Below are positions 9,916-18,164 of a stretch of 64,000 nucleotides of DNA, piece after piece (position 1 is the stretch's first letter; every line of letters begins with the position of its first letter). The stretch is from the NCBI RefSeq assembly GCF_000259075.1, contig NZ_AJKI01000004.1, positions 51,167-115,166 on the forward strand, in the 5' to 3' direction. The position numbers and the translations under genes were made by a program. The notes beneath the pieces are model-generated. The model was given only the letters and a program-made list of their open reading frames with translations, did not search any database and had not been told where the DNA came from. This stretch comes from Marinilabilia salmonicolor JCM 21150 (GTDB lineage Bacteria > Bacteroidota > Bacteroidia > Bacteroidales > Marinilabiliaceae).

Positions 9916-10310
9916 GGGGATTCTATTCTTTCATTGATATTATCAAGTAATTTGCAGTTGAGATTGAGTTCGGTTACTTTTTCAATGCTGTACTACTCTA
10001 TACTCCCACTCCACAAGGATTACTGCCAGCCGGTTGAGTTAGTTCCGGAGTTTTTGCTTGCCCGGAAGGCATTGATCCATCAAAGCGCAGAAACCATGGT
10101 TTTGATGGTTTTCAATGAGGTAAACGAGTTTATGAACTAGGAAGTATTCAATGCAGAGGGTTGGTTTTTTGTTGGAATTGTATGGTCCATTTGGTTTCCT
10201 TTTTTTGCCCCCAATAAAGTTTAATCCATTGTAGGTTTGTATTAATGGGAGGATTAAATATGGGAAACAAATTGCAAAGTGTTTTGAGGTAATATTGCAA
10301 GAGGAAAGAA
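9916..10310. other. Intergenic region without a recognisable gene
   Basis: About 395 bases between the lyase gene and the GIY-YIG gene. Short open frames occur on both strands but none has family features or convincing codon use. The perfect palindrome AAACCATGGTTT lies near 10089. No terminator with a clear T-run was seen for the lyase gene. The region may contain decayed coding sequence. Confidence 0.4.
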
Positions 10311-10547
10311 TTAAACCAATCTCTTATTTCTAAAAGCAATTCCGGAGCCTGATTTTAAATACTTTTCAAAATTAAAAGCCTTGTATTTATCCGGAAACGC
10401 TAAATATGAGATAAGCATTACAGGAAGTCTGTTGCTTGTATAGTGGACATGACCTGCATTATGTTTTTTTAATCTTTCCTCAATGTTTTGCGTGCATCCT
10501 GTGTAATAAGAATGATCGGCACACTTTAGAATGTAAACGTAGTGCAT
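10311..10547 (-). CDS. Small GIY-YIG nuclease-family protein
   Basis: A 78-residue single-domain protein of the GIY-YIG fold. It starts MHYVYILKCADHSYYTGCT, which supplies the Y-V-Y and Y-T-G elements of the family, followed by the conserved basic helix EERLKKHNAG and the FEKYLKSGSG segment with the metal-binding glutamate. Stand-alone proteins of this size (UPF0213/URI type) are common in Bacteroidota, and their substrate is usually unknown. The start codon lies 9 bases from a cluster of short CTACGCTACAGCTTCGGAG-type repeats that spreads over its upstream region. That association suggests a mobile or repeat-linked gene, but this is inference. Confidence 0.85.
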   Translation of the reverse strand: MHYVYILKCADHSYYTGCTQNIEERLKKHNAGHVHYTSNRLPVMLISYLAFPDKYKAFNFEKYLKSGSGIAFRNKRLV

Positions 10548-10566
10548 TGGTTTATGGGTTTGGGTT

Positions 10567-10710
10567 TCTCCTACGCTACAGCTTCGGAGAACACGGTTCT
10601 GCTATGCTACAGCTTCGGAATTGAGATTCTCCGTGGACTGCGTCCACCGTAGCTCTCCGAAGTTTTAGTGAGAGAGCAAAGCTCTCCTACGCTAAAGCTT
10701 CGGAGAGCGA
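10567..10710. repeat. Cluster of CTACGCTA(C/A)AGCTTCGGAGA repeats and small hairpins
   Basis: Three direct copies: 10571-10590, 10602-10620 and 10687-10706. An inverted partial copy (CGTAGCTCTCCGAAG) spans 10648-10662. Two perfect mini-hairpins are embedded: GTGGAC-TGC-GTCCAC (10633-10647) and GAGAGC-AAA-GCTCTC (10672-10686). The cluster abuts the GIY-YIG start codon on one side and the putative attachment site on the other. Confidence 0.75.
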
Positions 10711-10712
10711 AG

Positions 10713-10728
10713 GTGGAGCTGCAGGGAA
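10713..10728. other. Putative left attachment site
   Basis: GTGGAGCTGCAGGGAA matches the tmRNA 3'-terminal sequence at 30370-30385 in 15 of 16 bases and in the same orientation. By rough estimate a match this good is unlikely by chance within 20 kb. The flanking bases differ on both sides, so the shared core is short. Confidence 0.65.
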
Positions 10729-10788
10729 CATGTTTTGTGTTTAGGATTCCTTTTAAACAGGGGATTTTAGGTTTAATTTTCATGTTTA

Positions 10789-10807
10789 GGTGAAACAAAG
10801 GTGAAAC
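10789..10807 (+). repeat. Paired GGTGAAAC sites (left recombinase arm sites)
   Basis: GGTGAAAC at 10789-10796 and again at 10800-10807, start to start 11 bp, about one helical turn. The same motif pair with the same spacing lies at the right end of the element upstream of the recombinase gene. Confidence 0.6.
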
Positions 10808-10965
10808 GCATTTTTGTGGAGTTGATGGAACAGAACCCTTGTTCTAATTTATGGTTTTTTAACAATTTTGGCAATGTGAATGTTTCCTTTTGTGCGTTTT
10901 TTTTCTCTTGTGAATTTCATTTTTTCGATTGATAAACTGAAATATTTGAGTAGTTCAGATAAAAG

Positions 10966-12219
10966 TTAAATTTCAATAAACTCCTTCCTGATATCATCAA
11001 TGAGCCCAGCGTTAAGCTTTTCTTCCCTGGCATATGTGTCAAACCCGGAAATAGCATTGCCCACCTTGTCAATAAGACTTTTGTAGTTCTGTATGTCATT
11101 GTTTTGGCCAATAATTTCTAAGTCTGCCCGGGTGATATTTTCGTATTTCCCGTTAACCGACAGAGAATGCCTGTTGACATAGGCAGGTGCTGCTAAATCT
11201 ACACTAAAGGTTAAGTCATAAGCAGGGGAGAGCTTCCATGAGCCATCCTTATGCATGCAAAAGGCAAAGTTTTTTGAGTGATCGTCCACATTTCTGGAAA
11301 GCACGTTAAATACCATTCTGATGTATTGTTGTTCCAGATCCTCATAAGGGAGTTTGAGTTTGCGGATTACTGAAAAGATGTCTTCATAACTGTTGCTGTC
11401 AGGGTCCATGGCAGCCAATGTTTGAATGTGTATTCTCTCATTGTGAACCCGGTCGAAACGACGGGTAAGGAAATGGGTGATATTTCCAAATGTTTTTAAT
11501 TGAGAAGGCATCATCTTAATACCGGCATCTAAAGCCATTCTATAATAGATGTATTCCAGTTTCCCGAAAGGATAGGCAGAGTTGTCATCATATTTTAAAA
11601 TGAAATGCTGATAATCTTCCGGGATTTTTCCCTGGCCTGAGATTATTTTGCCTGTCTTTTCATTTAAAGCTACAATAGCCTTTGGGCGCTTACCACCCGG
11701 AGAGGAACTGATTTTAATTAAGTCTTGCCATAAAACAGAGTTTTCCTGGTTTAAGATGGTAGTCTCTCTTTCATTTAAAACCTGCCGGGCAAATTCATAA
11801 AGCTTTTGTACATCAACAGAAAAGGCTTTTTGATCACCTAGTTTATGGGCAGGTTCATAAGTTAAAGCGCCCATAGCCCGATTGCCGATAAATGACAAAT
11901 GGTCAACAGGTGTTACTTTTTTTTGTGATAACTGATTGTCCCTTAACCAGGCATTAAATAATGAATTTCCCCATTTGTCAGGGAGAGAGTCAGCAATCAT
12001 AGGCGGCAACCCCTGATATAGTTTGTCACTATTGCCGGGCCAGGGGATCTGACGTTGGCTGCGGGGCGAGTAGATGGACATCGTTAATGGGGCAATATCC
12101 AGATTTTGGTTTAAAAACTCAGGGTCATATTCAAAATTAGCAACATGGGCACTCTGGTCCCATGATAAATAACCTGCATCCAGATTCCATAACTTTACTT
12201 TTACGACGTTCGATTCCAT
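10966..12219 (-). CDS. hipA: HipA-family serine/threonine kinase toxin
   Basis: Toxin of a type II toxin-antitoxin pair. HipA kinases phosphorylate a cellular target, a glutamyl-tRNA synthetase in E. coli, causing growth arrest or persistence. At 417 residues it has the usual full length, with the N-terminal subdomain and the kinase core in one chain. Visible features: GLPPMIADSLPDKWGN and HLSFIGNRAMGAL in the N-terminal half, SSSPGGKRPKAIV (the nucleotide loop), FILKYDD, LTRRFDR and the catalytic segment NVDDHSKNFAF near residue 330, followed by SPAYDLTFS. It is translated 5 bases after hipB, so the antitoxin is made first. It lies just inside the left end of the putative integrative element, where it could stabilise the element. 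The HipA target in this host is unknown. Confidence 0.95.
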   Translation of the reverse strand: MESNVVKVKLWNLDAGYLSWDQSAHVANFEYDPEFLNQNLDIAPLTMSIYSPRSQRQIPWPGNSDKLYQGLPPMIADSLPDKWGNSLFNAWLRDNQLSQKKVTPVDHLSFIGNRAMGALTYEPAHKLGDQKAFSVDVQKLYEFARQVLNERETTILNQENSVLWQDLIKISSSPGGKRPKAIVALNEKTGKIISGQGKIPEDYQHFILKYDDNSAYPFGKLEYIYYRMALDAGIKMMPSQLKTFGNITHFLTRRFDRVHNERIHIQTLAAMDPDSNSYEDIFSVIRKLKLPYEDLEQQYIRMVFNVLSRNVDDHSKNFAFCMHKDGSWKLSPAYDLTFSVDLAAPAYVNRHSLSVNGKYENITRADLEIIGQNNDIQNYKSLIDKVGNAISGFDTYAREEKLNAGLIDDIRKEFIEI

Positions 12220-12224
12220 AGCGG

Positions 12225-12515
12225 TTACTTTTGTTTTTGCTTTTTGTATAGAGCACGTGGACTCTCAGGTAATGGGGGTAATATTTTTTCTATTTCATCC
12301 AGGCAATCAATTGCGCGGAGCAATTTGGTAAACGATGCCATTGTGATACCGGTACCACTGCCTTTTTCAAAACTGCTGATGGTGAATACACTTAACCCGG
12401 ATTTATGAGAAACTTCTTTTTGTGTTAATCCCATACGTTTTCGGTAGTCCCTATATCGTCTGCCTACCTCGCTGATTAATTCAGCCCCCGATTTTTCGTA
12501 TATATTGTCCTGCAT
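12225..12515 (-). CDS. hipB: HipB-like XRE-family antitoxin/repressor
   Basis: A 96-residue helix-turn-helix protein that should bind and neutralise HipA and repress the operon. The XRE domain spans residues about 20-75, with the recognition region LTQKEVSHKSGLSVFTISSFEKGSG. The C-terminal tail is basic and short (LYKKQKQK). It is the promoter-proximal gene of the pair. A 9-bp perfect inverted repeat 43 bases upstream of its start codon is a candidate operator. Confidence 0.93.
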   Translation of the reverse strand: MQDNIYEKSGAELISEVGRRYRDYRKRMGLTQKEVSHKSGLSVFTISSFEKGSGTGITMASFTKLLRAIDCLDEIEKILPPLPESPRALYKKQKQK

Positions 12516-12857
12516 TTAAATATAGTTATATCTGCAATTTTAGTAAATATATGGGGTAAAATAAAGATTTAGCTTTATTTTTTCAAGGACAAACCTGACC
12601 TTTTTCAATCTTTCTTCTCCTTTTTCATGATATTTCTTCCTTTTATGATATTTCCCTTACCTTTTCTTTACCTTTTCGGCAGCTAATCGTGGGTTTTGAT
12701 AGATAATGCAGCATGTGAAGAGGCCAAAAAACATCTGAAATTTCAGGTTGTAATTCTATTTTTCCGGGATATTGTATTAATTTTCTTCTTTTTGAGATTG
12801 GAGTTGTATTAATGATCTTTTAACTATCTTGTTTTTGTTACCTGATTTGAAAAAACT
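12516..12857. promoter_or_regulatory. Intergenic control region of hipBA with inverted repeat
   Basis: An AT-rich divergent region between hipB (-) and a hypothetical gene (+). A perfect 9-bp inverted repeat, AAAATAAAG (12558-12566) and CTTTATTTT (12573-12581), has a 6-base loop and could be an operator or a weak terminator. From 12590 to 12690 a pyrimidine-rich strand carries two near copies of CCTTTTATGATATTTC. No convincing promoter could be fixed. Confidence 0.35.
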
Positions 12858-13250
12858 ATGATTCGAAAATCAGTAAATCCTTTTTCAGCATCTATTACTA
12901 TGGGACTTGAACGAGGCTACTCGCGTGAATTGATTCATAAGTCAGATGTTATATCCTGGCTACAAGGTTGGCAGGATCGTCTGTTGAAAGAGAAAAAGGT
13001 AGGGTTGAGTGTTTGTATTTCTGAATGTGAGATTATTTTTAGTGGACAAGTTGAACCTCACCTGAAACTTAGCATGATTAATTATCCCAAGTTCCCACTG
13101 AAAGAGGAGGACTTAAAAGATGTAATAGAATTACTTGTTAGAGATCTGATGGAGGCATTTAATCAGAACCGAATAGTTATTGAATATTTGGATGAAACAA
13201 TAATGCTTGAAAATTCACCGGATATTGATCCACGGATAAAGGAAAGTTGA
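12858..13250 (+). CDS. Hypothetical protein (130 aa)
   Basis: Not recognised. A soluble, mixed alpha/beta protein without signal peptide or membrane segment. Central features are SDVISWLQGWQDRLLKEKKVGLSVC and an acidic helix EEDLKDVIELLVRDLMEAFNQNRIVIEYLDE. It starts with ATG at 12858 and is followed by a probable terminator, so it is a single-gene unit. It lies between hipBA and a TonB-domain gene inside the putative island. The even codon use and clear boundaries argue that it is real; no function can be assigned. Confidence 0.65.
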   Translation: MIRKSVNPFSASITMGLERGYSRELIHKSDVISWLQGWQDRLLKEKKVGLSVCISECEIIFSGQVEPHLKLSMINYPKFPLKEEDLKDVIELLVRDLMEAFNQNRIVIEYLDETIMLENSPDIDPRIKES

Positions 13251-13314
13251 AAAAGGGACTTAGCAAAAATGGGCTGAACAAATACTATTCCTTTTTTTTT
13301 GGGCAATTCGCGCT

Positions 13315-13342
13315 AAATTGAGCGTAAAAACTCAATTTTTTT
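13315..13342 (+). terminator. Probable terminator after the 130-aa gene
   Basis: AAATTGAG (13315-13322) pairs with CTCAATTT (13331-13338), with an 8-base loop and a following T-run. It lies about 65 bases after the stop codon of the preceding + strand gene. Confidence 0.55.
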
Positions 13343-13345
13343 GCT

Positions 13346-13460
13346 TTTGTTGCAGGCTTGTTGCTCGGGTAAGTGCCATTTAATGAGAGAGAAGCGATTT
13401 TTTATATATTGTTTTCTCTTTGTTTTTGGTTTGAAAAAACAGGTTTTAGCCTGCAACAAA
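13346..13460. repeat. Small element bounded by 13-bp perfect inverted repeats
   Basis: TTTGTTGCAGGCT (13346-13358) and AGCCTGCAACAAA (13448-13460) are exact inverted copies around 89 bases of AT-rich DNA without a gene. It could be a MITE remnant or a structured transcript. It lies in the otherwise empty 350-base gap before the TonB-domain gene. Confidence 0.5.
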
Positions 13461-13600
13461 TATGTGGTGAATAGACGGTGAAAATATACGGTTAATTTCT
13501 TTAATTATTCTTTTTCAATGATTAAGGGTTTAAAAATATAGTGACGGAAAATTCTAAACTTGGAAGAGAATAATGCATCAACATCAAATAACCTTGAATA

Positions 13601-14392
13601 ATGAGAAACCTTTTTACCTTTCTTTCTTGCCTTCTGATATCTCCTTTGGTAATTTCCCAAAATGAAGAACTGCTGCCTGATACTACATCAGAAGAAGAGG
13701 CTTTAATTTTTTTCATGGAACAAGCACCGGAATTTCCTGGTGGGATGGATTCATTGTGGTGTTTTCTTGAATCCAGTCTGGACTTTACTATTTTAAATCT
13801 TAATGATAAGAATGGGAGGGTAATCGTTACCTTTGAAATAGATACAGCTGGTACAGTTTTAAATATCAAAACCAATCCGGGTTACGTTCAGCAATTGGAT
13901 GATCTCGTTAATGATAGTTTGATTGAGAAAGAGATAAAAAGAGTGCTGATGTTATCTCCAAAATGGTCTCCTGCGCAACAAGGAAAACATCCTATAAAAG
14001 TCAAATATACCATCTCGTTAAAGATTCCATATTCTGAATATAAATGCAAAAATATTGATAATCCATCATTGGCTTATTGGAAAGTTGATGAAAGTGCCAA
14101 ATTCAATTATGGGGAAGGAGACAAAACGTATCAAAGTGTGCAGCTTTTTATTAGCGATAATATGCAGTGGCCAAGTCAGGATGATTGTATAGGCCGTGTC
14201 TTGGTGGGAGTTATAATAGATAAAAAGGGGGAAATTACGCATTCCAAAATAATCAGGGGGCTGGGCTCATGCCGTGGATTTAATGAAGAGGCTTTGAGGC
14301 TGGTGAAAATAATGCCGGAATGGGAGCCAGCTGAAATAGATGGTAATCCAGTGAAATCATACTTTGTGATTCCGGTAAATTTTGTGCTCTAA
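13601..14392 (+). CDS. Secreted protein with two TonB C-terminal-like domains
   Basis: A 263-residue protein with a Sec-type signal peptide (residues 1-20, ending VISQ). It then has two repeats of the TonB C-terminal fold. The first has APEFPGGMDSLWCFLESSL, GRVIVTFEIDTAGTV and SPKWSPAQQGKHPIKVKYTISL. The second (from about residue 175) has GRVLVGVIIDKKGEITHSKI, FNEEALRLVKIMPEWEPAEIDG and VIPVNFVL. In energy-transducing TonB proteins this fold touches the TonB box of outer membrane receptors. Here there is no proline-rich spacer and no uncleaved membrane anchor, so it is not a classical TonB. A periplasmic accessory role is inference. Confidence 0.8.
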   Translation: MRNLFTFLSCLLISPLVISQNEELLPDTTSEEEALIFFMEQAPEFPGGMDSLWCFLESSLDFTILNLNDKNGRVIVTFEIDTAGTVLNIKTNPGYVQQLDDLVNDSLIEKEIKRVLMLSPKWSPAQQGKHPIKVKYTISLKIPYSEYKCKNIDNPSLAYWKVDESAKFNYGEGDKTYQSVQLFISDNMQWPSQDDCIGRVLVGVIIDKKGEITHSKIIRGLGSCRGFNEEALRLVKIMPEWEPAEIDGNPVKSYFVIPVNFVL

Positions 14393-14483
14393 AAGGAATG
14401 GGAATTTATTTCAAAAAGATATTAAAGGAAACCATAGCATTGGAATGAATTAGTTATCAAGAATGATGACAATAAAATTTGTT

Positions 14484-17400
14484 TTATCCTGTCACCTGTC
14501 CTCCTCTATCTCCAAATCCCTTAACAATCTCAATTAATCTTCCAGCCTGTTCTTCTTTAAAGACCCCGTCAAGCCCTTGAGGATGGAACTTGGTAAACGG
14601 AGGATCAAAAAGCTTAACAAGGTCTATTTTCCCGTTTCGGGTAAGAAATTGTTTGAGGGTTTCCAGAAATTGAATTTGAACGGAGGAGAGCTGAAATTCA
14701 TTGATGAAATTGGCAAAAGCGGCATCGACATGCTGTTTGTTAAGGCCGGTTAGCTGAATGATGAATTCCACAAGGTTGAGATTGGTGCCCAGTTCTTTTT
14801 CAAGTTCTTCTTTTTTAACCTGACCATCAAAAAGCACATTTTCTAATGAGCGGAGTTCTTCCTGCGTGATTTTCTCACCACGTCTGATGCGTTGAATGGT
14901 TATATTGTCCTCATGGTCCCGGATAATCTTCTCTAACCGGTGAATGTTATTTTGAAATGGTGATGCTGTCTGTTTCGGGTAAGCATCCCGGGCTTCACTA
15001 CCAGAGTGAGCCACAAAGTCCTTTTCCGCTATTTTAGCCCGAATGATTTCATCTTTAAAGTCGGTGGTAACATATCGCTGTTCATCCCGGTCGATGTGTT
15101 TGATGAGATCTCGGACGCCCGCTCTGAGCTTTTCAAGATGAACAAGACGGTTGGCTTTCCAGAAGTCTTCATTGAGAGGTTGTTTAATCAGCTCCTCTTT
15201 TAACTTGATTTCCGGGATGGAAGTTTTTTTCAACAGGTTCTTTGAAAGAGCTGCCACCTTGGAGATGGCCGTGATAAAGTCGTTAATGAAGCGGTCAGTT
15301 TCCGGTGTTTGTGCTCGTTTTATCATAAGGGTATAGAGCAACCGGTCGTAAAAGCGGGCCAAATCAGACTCCCCCTTTTCAGGCTTAACCAGCGGAGCCA
15401 GTTCTTCTTCAATGGTGTGCAAATCGCGGTTGTCCAGGTGATTCCACAACTCACGGTTCTCTCCACCATAATTGAGTACCTGTTCAATTTGCATGCGCAC
15501 ATCAAACCGGTCATGATCAAGGCTGGCAATCTGACCATGCAACTCATCCAATAACCTTTGGCGAAATTGTTGAAACTCCTCATTCTCTTGCAGAGTATCG
15601 TCTTTGAGGGTTTCTGCCAGTTGCAGTTTCAGATTAAAAACCACTTCTGTCAGACTCTTCGAAACGGTTGCTTCAATGCCTTCAGGGTTTTCATCGAAAA
15701 ACTCAAAGTTGCCACATAAGTCGAAGATCAGGAATTTGCTTTTATCCTCTCCCGGTCCAAAAAGATCGGGGCGAAGACGAGAGCCGCGACCTATCATTTG
15801 CCAGAACTTGGTGTATGACTTTACCGGCTTGTAAAAAACCAGATTCACCACACTGGGGGCGTCAATCCCTGTATCCATCATATCCACCGAGATGGCGATC
15901 TGGGGCAGTCGTTCTACCTCTTCATCACAAAATCGCCTTATGAATTCCTCGGCCTTGGGCTCACTGTGGGTAATCACTTTTACATAGTTATTTCCAAACT
16001 GCTGCTTGTCCATATCCAGCAAGGTATCCTTCAGGAAATGGGCATGTTTCTGATTTCGTGCAAAAATGATGGTTTTCCCGATTTCATCCCCTCCACGTTT
16101 GCGAATTCCGTGCTCCAAAACATATTGCAGCGTTTGTATGGCAGTATCTTTATTAAACAGCCAGGCATTCAGGGCGTTTTTATCTACCCTTTCTTTGCCT
16201 GTGGGCTGATTCCCTTCCAGAATTTCTTCCTCAAACATGGCCTGTTCTTCAGGAGTCAGATCCTTGTAGGCTATGCCTTTTGTGTGAAATTTGGTGGGAA
16301 CTTCAATGGATTTATAGGGAACCAAATGATCATTGGCCACAGCTTCATCAAAGGTATAAGCATCGGTGGGATGCTTGTCCGGCAAGCCAAACACCGAATA
16401 GGTATTCCGATCGATGCTGTTTTTGGGCGTGGCGGTCAGTCCCAGTAATAAGGCATCAAAATAATGGAAAATGGCCTTGTATTTCTGATAGATCGAACGG
16501 TGAGCTTCATCAATAATCACCATGTCGAAATGACCTACTCCGTAGAATTTCTGCTTCCCGCTTTTGATCTCATCAATCATCCCCATCATGGTCTGATAGG
16601 TGGAGAAAACGAGACGGGTATCTCTGTTTTCCTTATCCTCTAAAAGGTTAACGGCTGAATGTTCCGGCAAGTGCTTGCTGAATTCCCTTTTAGCCTGACT
16701 CACCAGGCTGGTTCGATCAGCCAGAAATAAGATGCGTTTGGTCCAGTTACTTTCCAGCATCACTTTGCTGAGCGATATGGCCACCCTGGTTTTTCCGGTA
16801 CCTGTTGCCAGCACGAGCAAAGCACCGCGATTGGTTCCAATTAAATTTCCGGTTTGCGCGTCACTTCCTGCAAAATGCTCGGTGATACTCCGGATGGCCC
16901 GCATCTGGTAATGCCGGTCGGTTATTCGTGTGGAGATTATCGCATCCCGGATGTCCTTGCGATGTTTACGTCTGAATAGTATGGTCTGGAGCTCATTTTT
17001 TGTGTAGAAACCATATACAGGTCGGGCCTTTTTGTAGAAGCAATCGTCCCAGATGTAAGTCTCGAAACCGTTGCTGTAAAACATGACAGGTCTTTGGCCA
17101 TGCATTTTTTCCAAACTATCGGCATAGAGTTGCGCCTGATTTTCTCCATTAGTAGCACTTTCCATGGCTTTTTTGGCCTCTACCACGGCAAGAGGCTTCC
17201 CATCGTCATCCCACAATACATAGTCCACATAACCCGTTTCTGATCGGTTGGTTGTCGCCGGCATATAGCTGACTTTGTATTCACGGTCGTTAGCTCCGGT
17301 TAAATCCCATCCTGCTTCACGTAGCAGCACATCTATGAAAAACTTACGCGTTTCAAATTCATTGCGGGGGTGATGCACTTCATCTTCATGCGCGGCATTT

Positions 17401-18008
17401 TGCTTCGTTGCCTCAAGTCTTTTTTTCAGGTCTTCCAGTTGTTGCCTGTAAAACTCATTTTCCTCAAGCAGTGATTGATTTTTTTCCTGAGTTTTTTTCA
17501 GTTCATCCTGAAATTCTTCAATCTCGGCGTCAAACTGTTCCTGTCTCTTTTTTAGCTGATTGCGGGAAAGAGAGGCATCACCCTCAGTGGGGATCAATGA
17601 AAAATCAAAAGATTCTATTTCCGGAATTTCCTCTTCAGAATAGGATTTGGCAAACCACCGCGAGAAATAGAAAAGGTTGTATATAATCTTTTCGGAATCC
17701 TTTTGTGAAACATTTTTATTGTGAATGGCCAGGTTACCCAATTTCCGGATGAGATCTATTTCCCGATACAGCTTATGTGAGAGTTGCTCCCGGAAGTCCG
17801 GGGTTTTCATCAATGAATTCAGAGTGGTATCGTAAGGCAGCTCCAATTCAGGATCATTGTTATACATCCAGTTAACCATCAGTTCCAGCCCCATGCGCGC
17901 GTAGGCCAGAGATGCCCGGGGATCGGTAATCACCATTTTCTCGGCACGGGTGACCCGGTCAGAAATTTTTGGCCATTGTGAATGTATGAATGAAAAGTTG
18001 GTAGGCAT
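14484..18008 (-). CDS. hsdR: Type I restriction enzyme R subunit (EcoEI-type)
   Basis: Motor and nuclease subunit of a type I restriction-modification complex, 1174 residues. In order: a DUF4145-like N-terminal helical domain (residues about 25-120), a coiled coil (about 150-205), the HSDR_N nuclease domain with the PD-(D/E)XK pattern YVDYVLWDDDG...AVVEAKKA, a superfamily 2 helicase with Walker A LATGTGKTRVAIS (near 404), DEAH (IIDEAHRS, near 498) and GLTATP. The helicase motif QMIGRGSRLRPDLFG and an EcoEI_R_C-type tail follow. All key motifs are intact, so the enzyme is probably active. It is the last gene of the operon hsdM-hsdS-195 aa-DUF1186-hsdR, all on the - strand. Two passenger genes separate it from hsdS. 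Confidence 0.95.
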   Translation of the reverse strand: MPTNFSFIHSQWPKISDRVTRAEKMVITDPRASLAYARMGLELMVNWMYNNDPELELPYDTTLNSLMKTPDFREQLSHKLYREIDLIRKLGNLAIHNKNVSQKDSEKIIYNLFYFSRWFAKSYSEEEIPEIESFDFSLIPTEGDASLSRNQLKKRQEQFDAEIEEFQDELKKTQEKNQSLLEENEFYRQQLEDLKKRLEATKQNAAHEDEVHHPRNEFETRKFFIDVLLREAGWDLTGANDREYKVSYMPATTNRSETGYVDYVLWDDDGKPLAVVEAKKAMESATNGENQAQLYADSLEKMHGQRPVMFYSNGFETYIWDDCFYKKARPVYGFYTKNELQTILFRRKHRKDIRDAIISTRITDRHYQMRAIRSITEHFAGSDAQTGNLIGTNRGALLVLATGTGKTRVAISLSKVMLESNWTKRILFLADRTSLVSQAKREFSKHLPEHSAVNLLEDKENRDTRLVFSTYQTMMGMIDEIKSGKQKFYGVGHFDMVIIDEAHRSIYQKYKAIFHYFDALLLGLTATPKNSIDRNTYSVFGLPDKHPTDAYTFDEAVANDHLVPYKSIEVPTKFHTKGIAYKDLTPEEQAMFEEEILEGNQPTGKERVDKNALNAWLFNKDTAIQTLQYVLEHGIRKRGGDEIGKTIIFARNQKHAHFLKDTLLDMDKQQFGNNYVKVITHSEPKAEEFIRRFCDEEVERLPQIAISVDMMDTGIDAPSVVNLVFYKPVKSYTKFWQMIGRGSRLRPDLFGPGEDKSKFLIFDLCGNFEFFDENPEGIEATVSKSLTEVVFNLKLQLAETLKDDTLQENEEFQQFRQRLLDELHGQIASLDHDRFDVRMQIEQVLNYGGENRELWNHLDNRDLHTIEEELAPLVKPEKGESDLARFYDRLLYTLMIKRAQTPETDRFINDFITAISKVAALSKNLLKKTSIPEIKLKEELIKQPLNEDFWKANRLVHLEKLRAGVRDLIKHIDRDEQRYVTTDFKDEIIRAKIAEKDFVAHSGSEARDAYPKQTASPFQNNIHRLEKIIRDHEDNITIQRIRRGEKITQEELRSLENVLFDGQVKKEELEKELGTNLNLVEFIIQLTGLNKQHVDAAFANFINEFQLSSVQIQFLETLKQFLTRNGKIDLVKLFDPPFTKFHPQGLDGVFKEEQAGRLIEIVKGFGDRGGQVTG

Positions 18009-18164
18009 GAGTGGGCTATTATGGTATTAGAAAAAGATATTAAAACTTCACGATGTAAATATTAATCTGTTTTGGGAAAGCAGGATTATAAAAGGGTTTT
18101 GACGAAAATAATAAAATATTCTTTGTTTACCACATTATGCTACCACGATAAGGCCTTTACCAGA

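Noticed and set aside
9934..10140. 68-codon open frame after the lyase gene
   Set aside because: No recognisable protein features or clear start signal; kept only as an empty intergenic note.
10567..10710. Possible CRISPR array
   Set aside because: Repeat copies are uneven in spacing and partly inverted, there are only three, and no cas genes are nearby.
15966..16448. 160-codon open frame opposite hsdR
   Set aside because: Shadow of hsdR; no known domain, and hsdR is fully supported.
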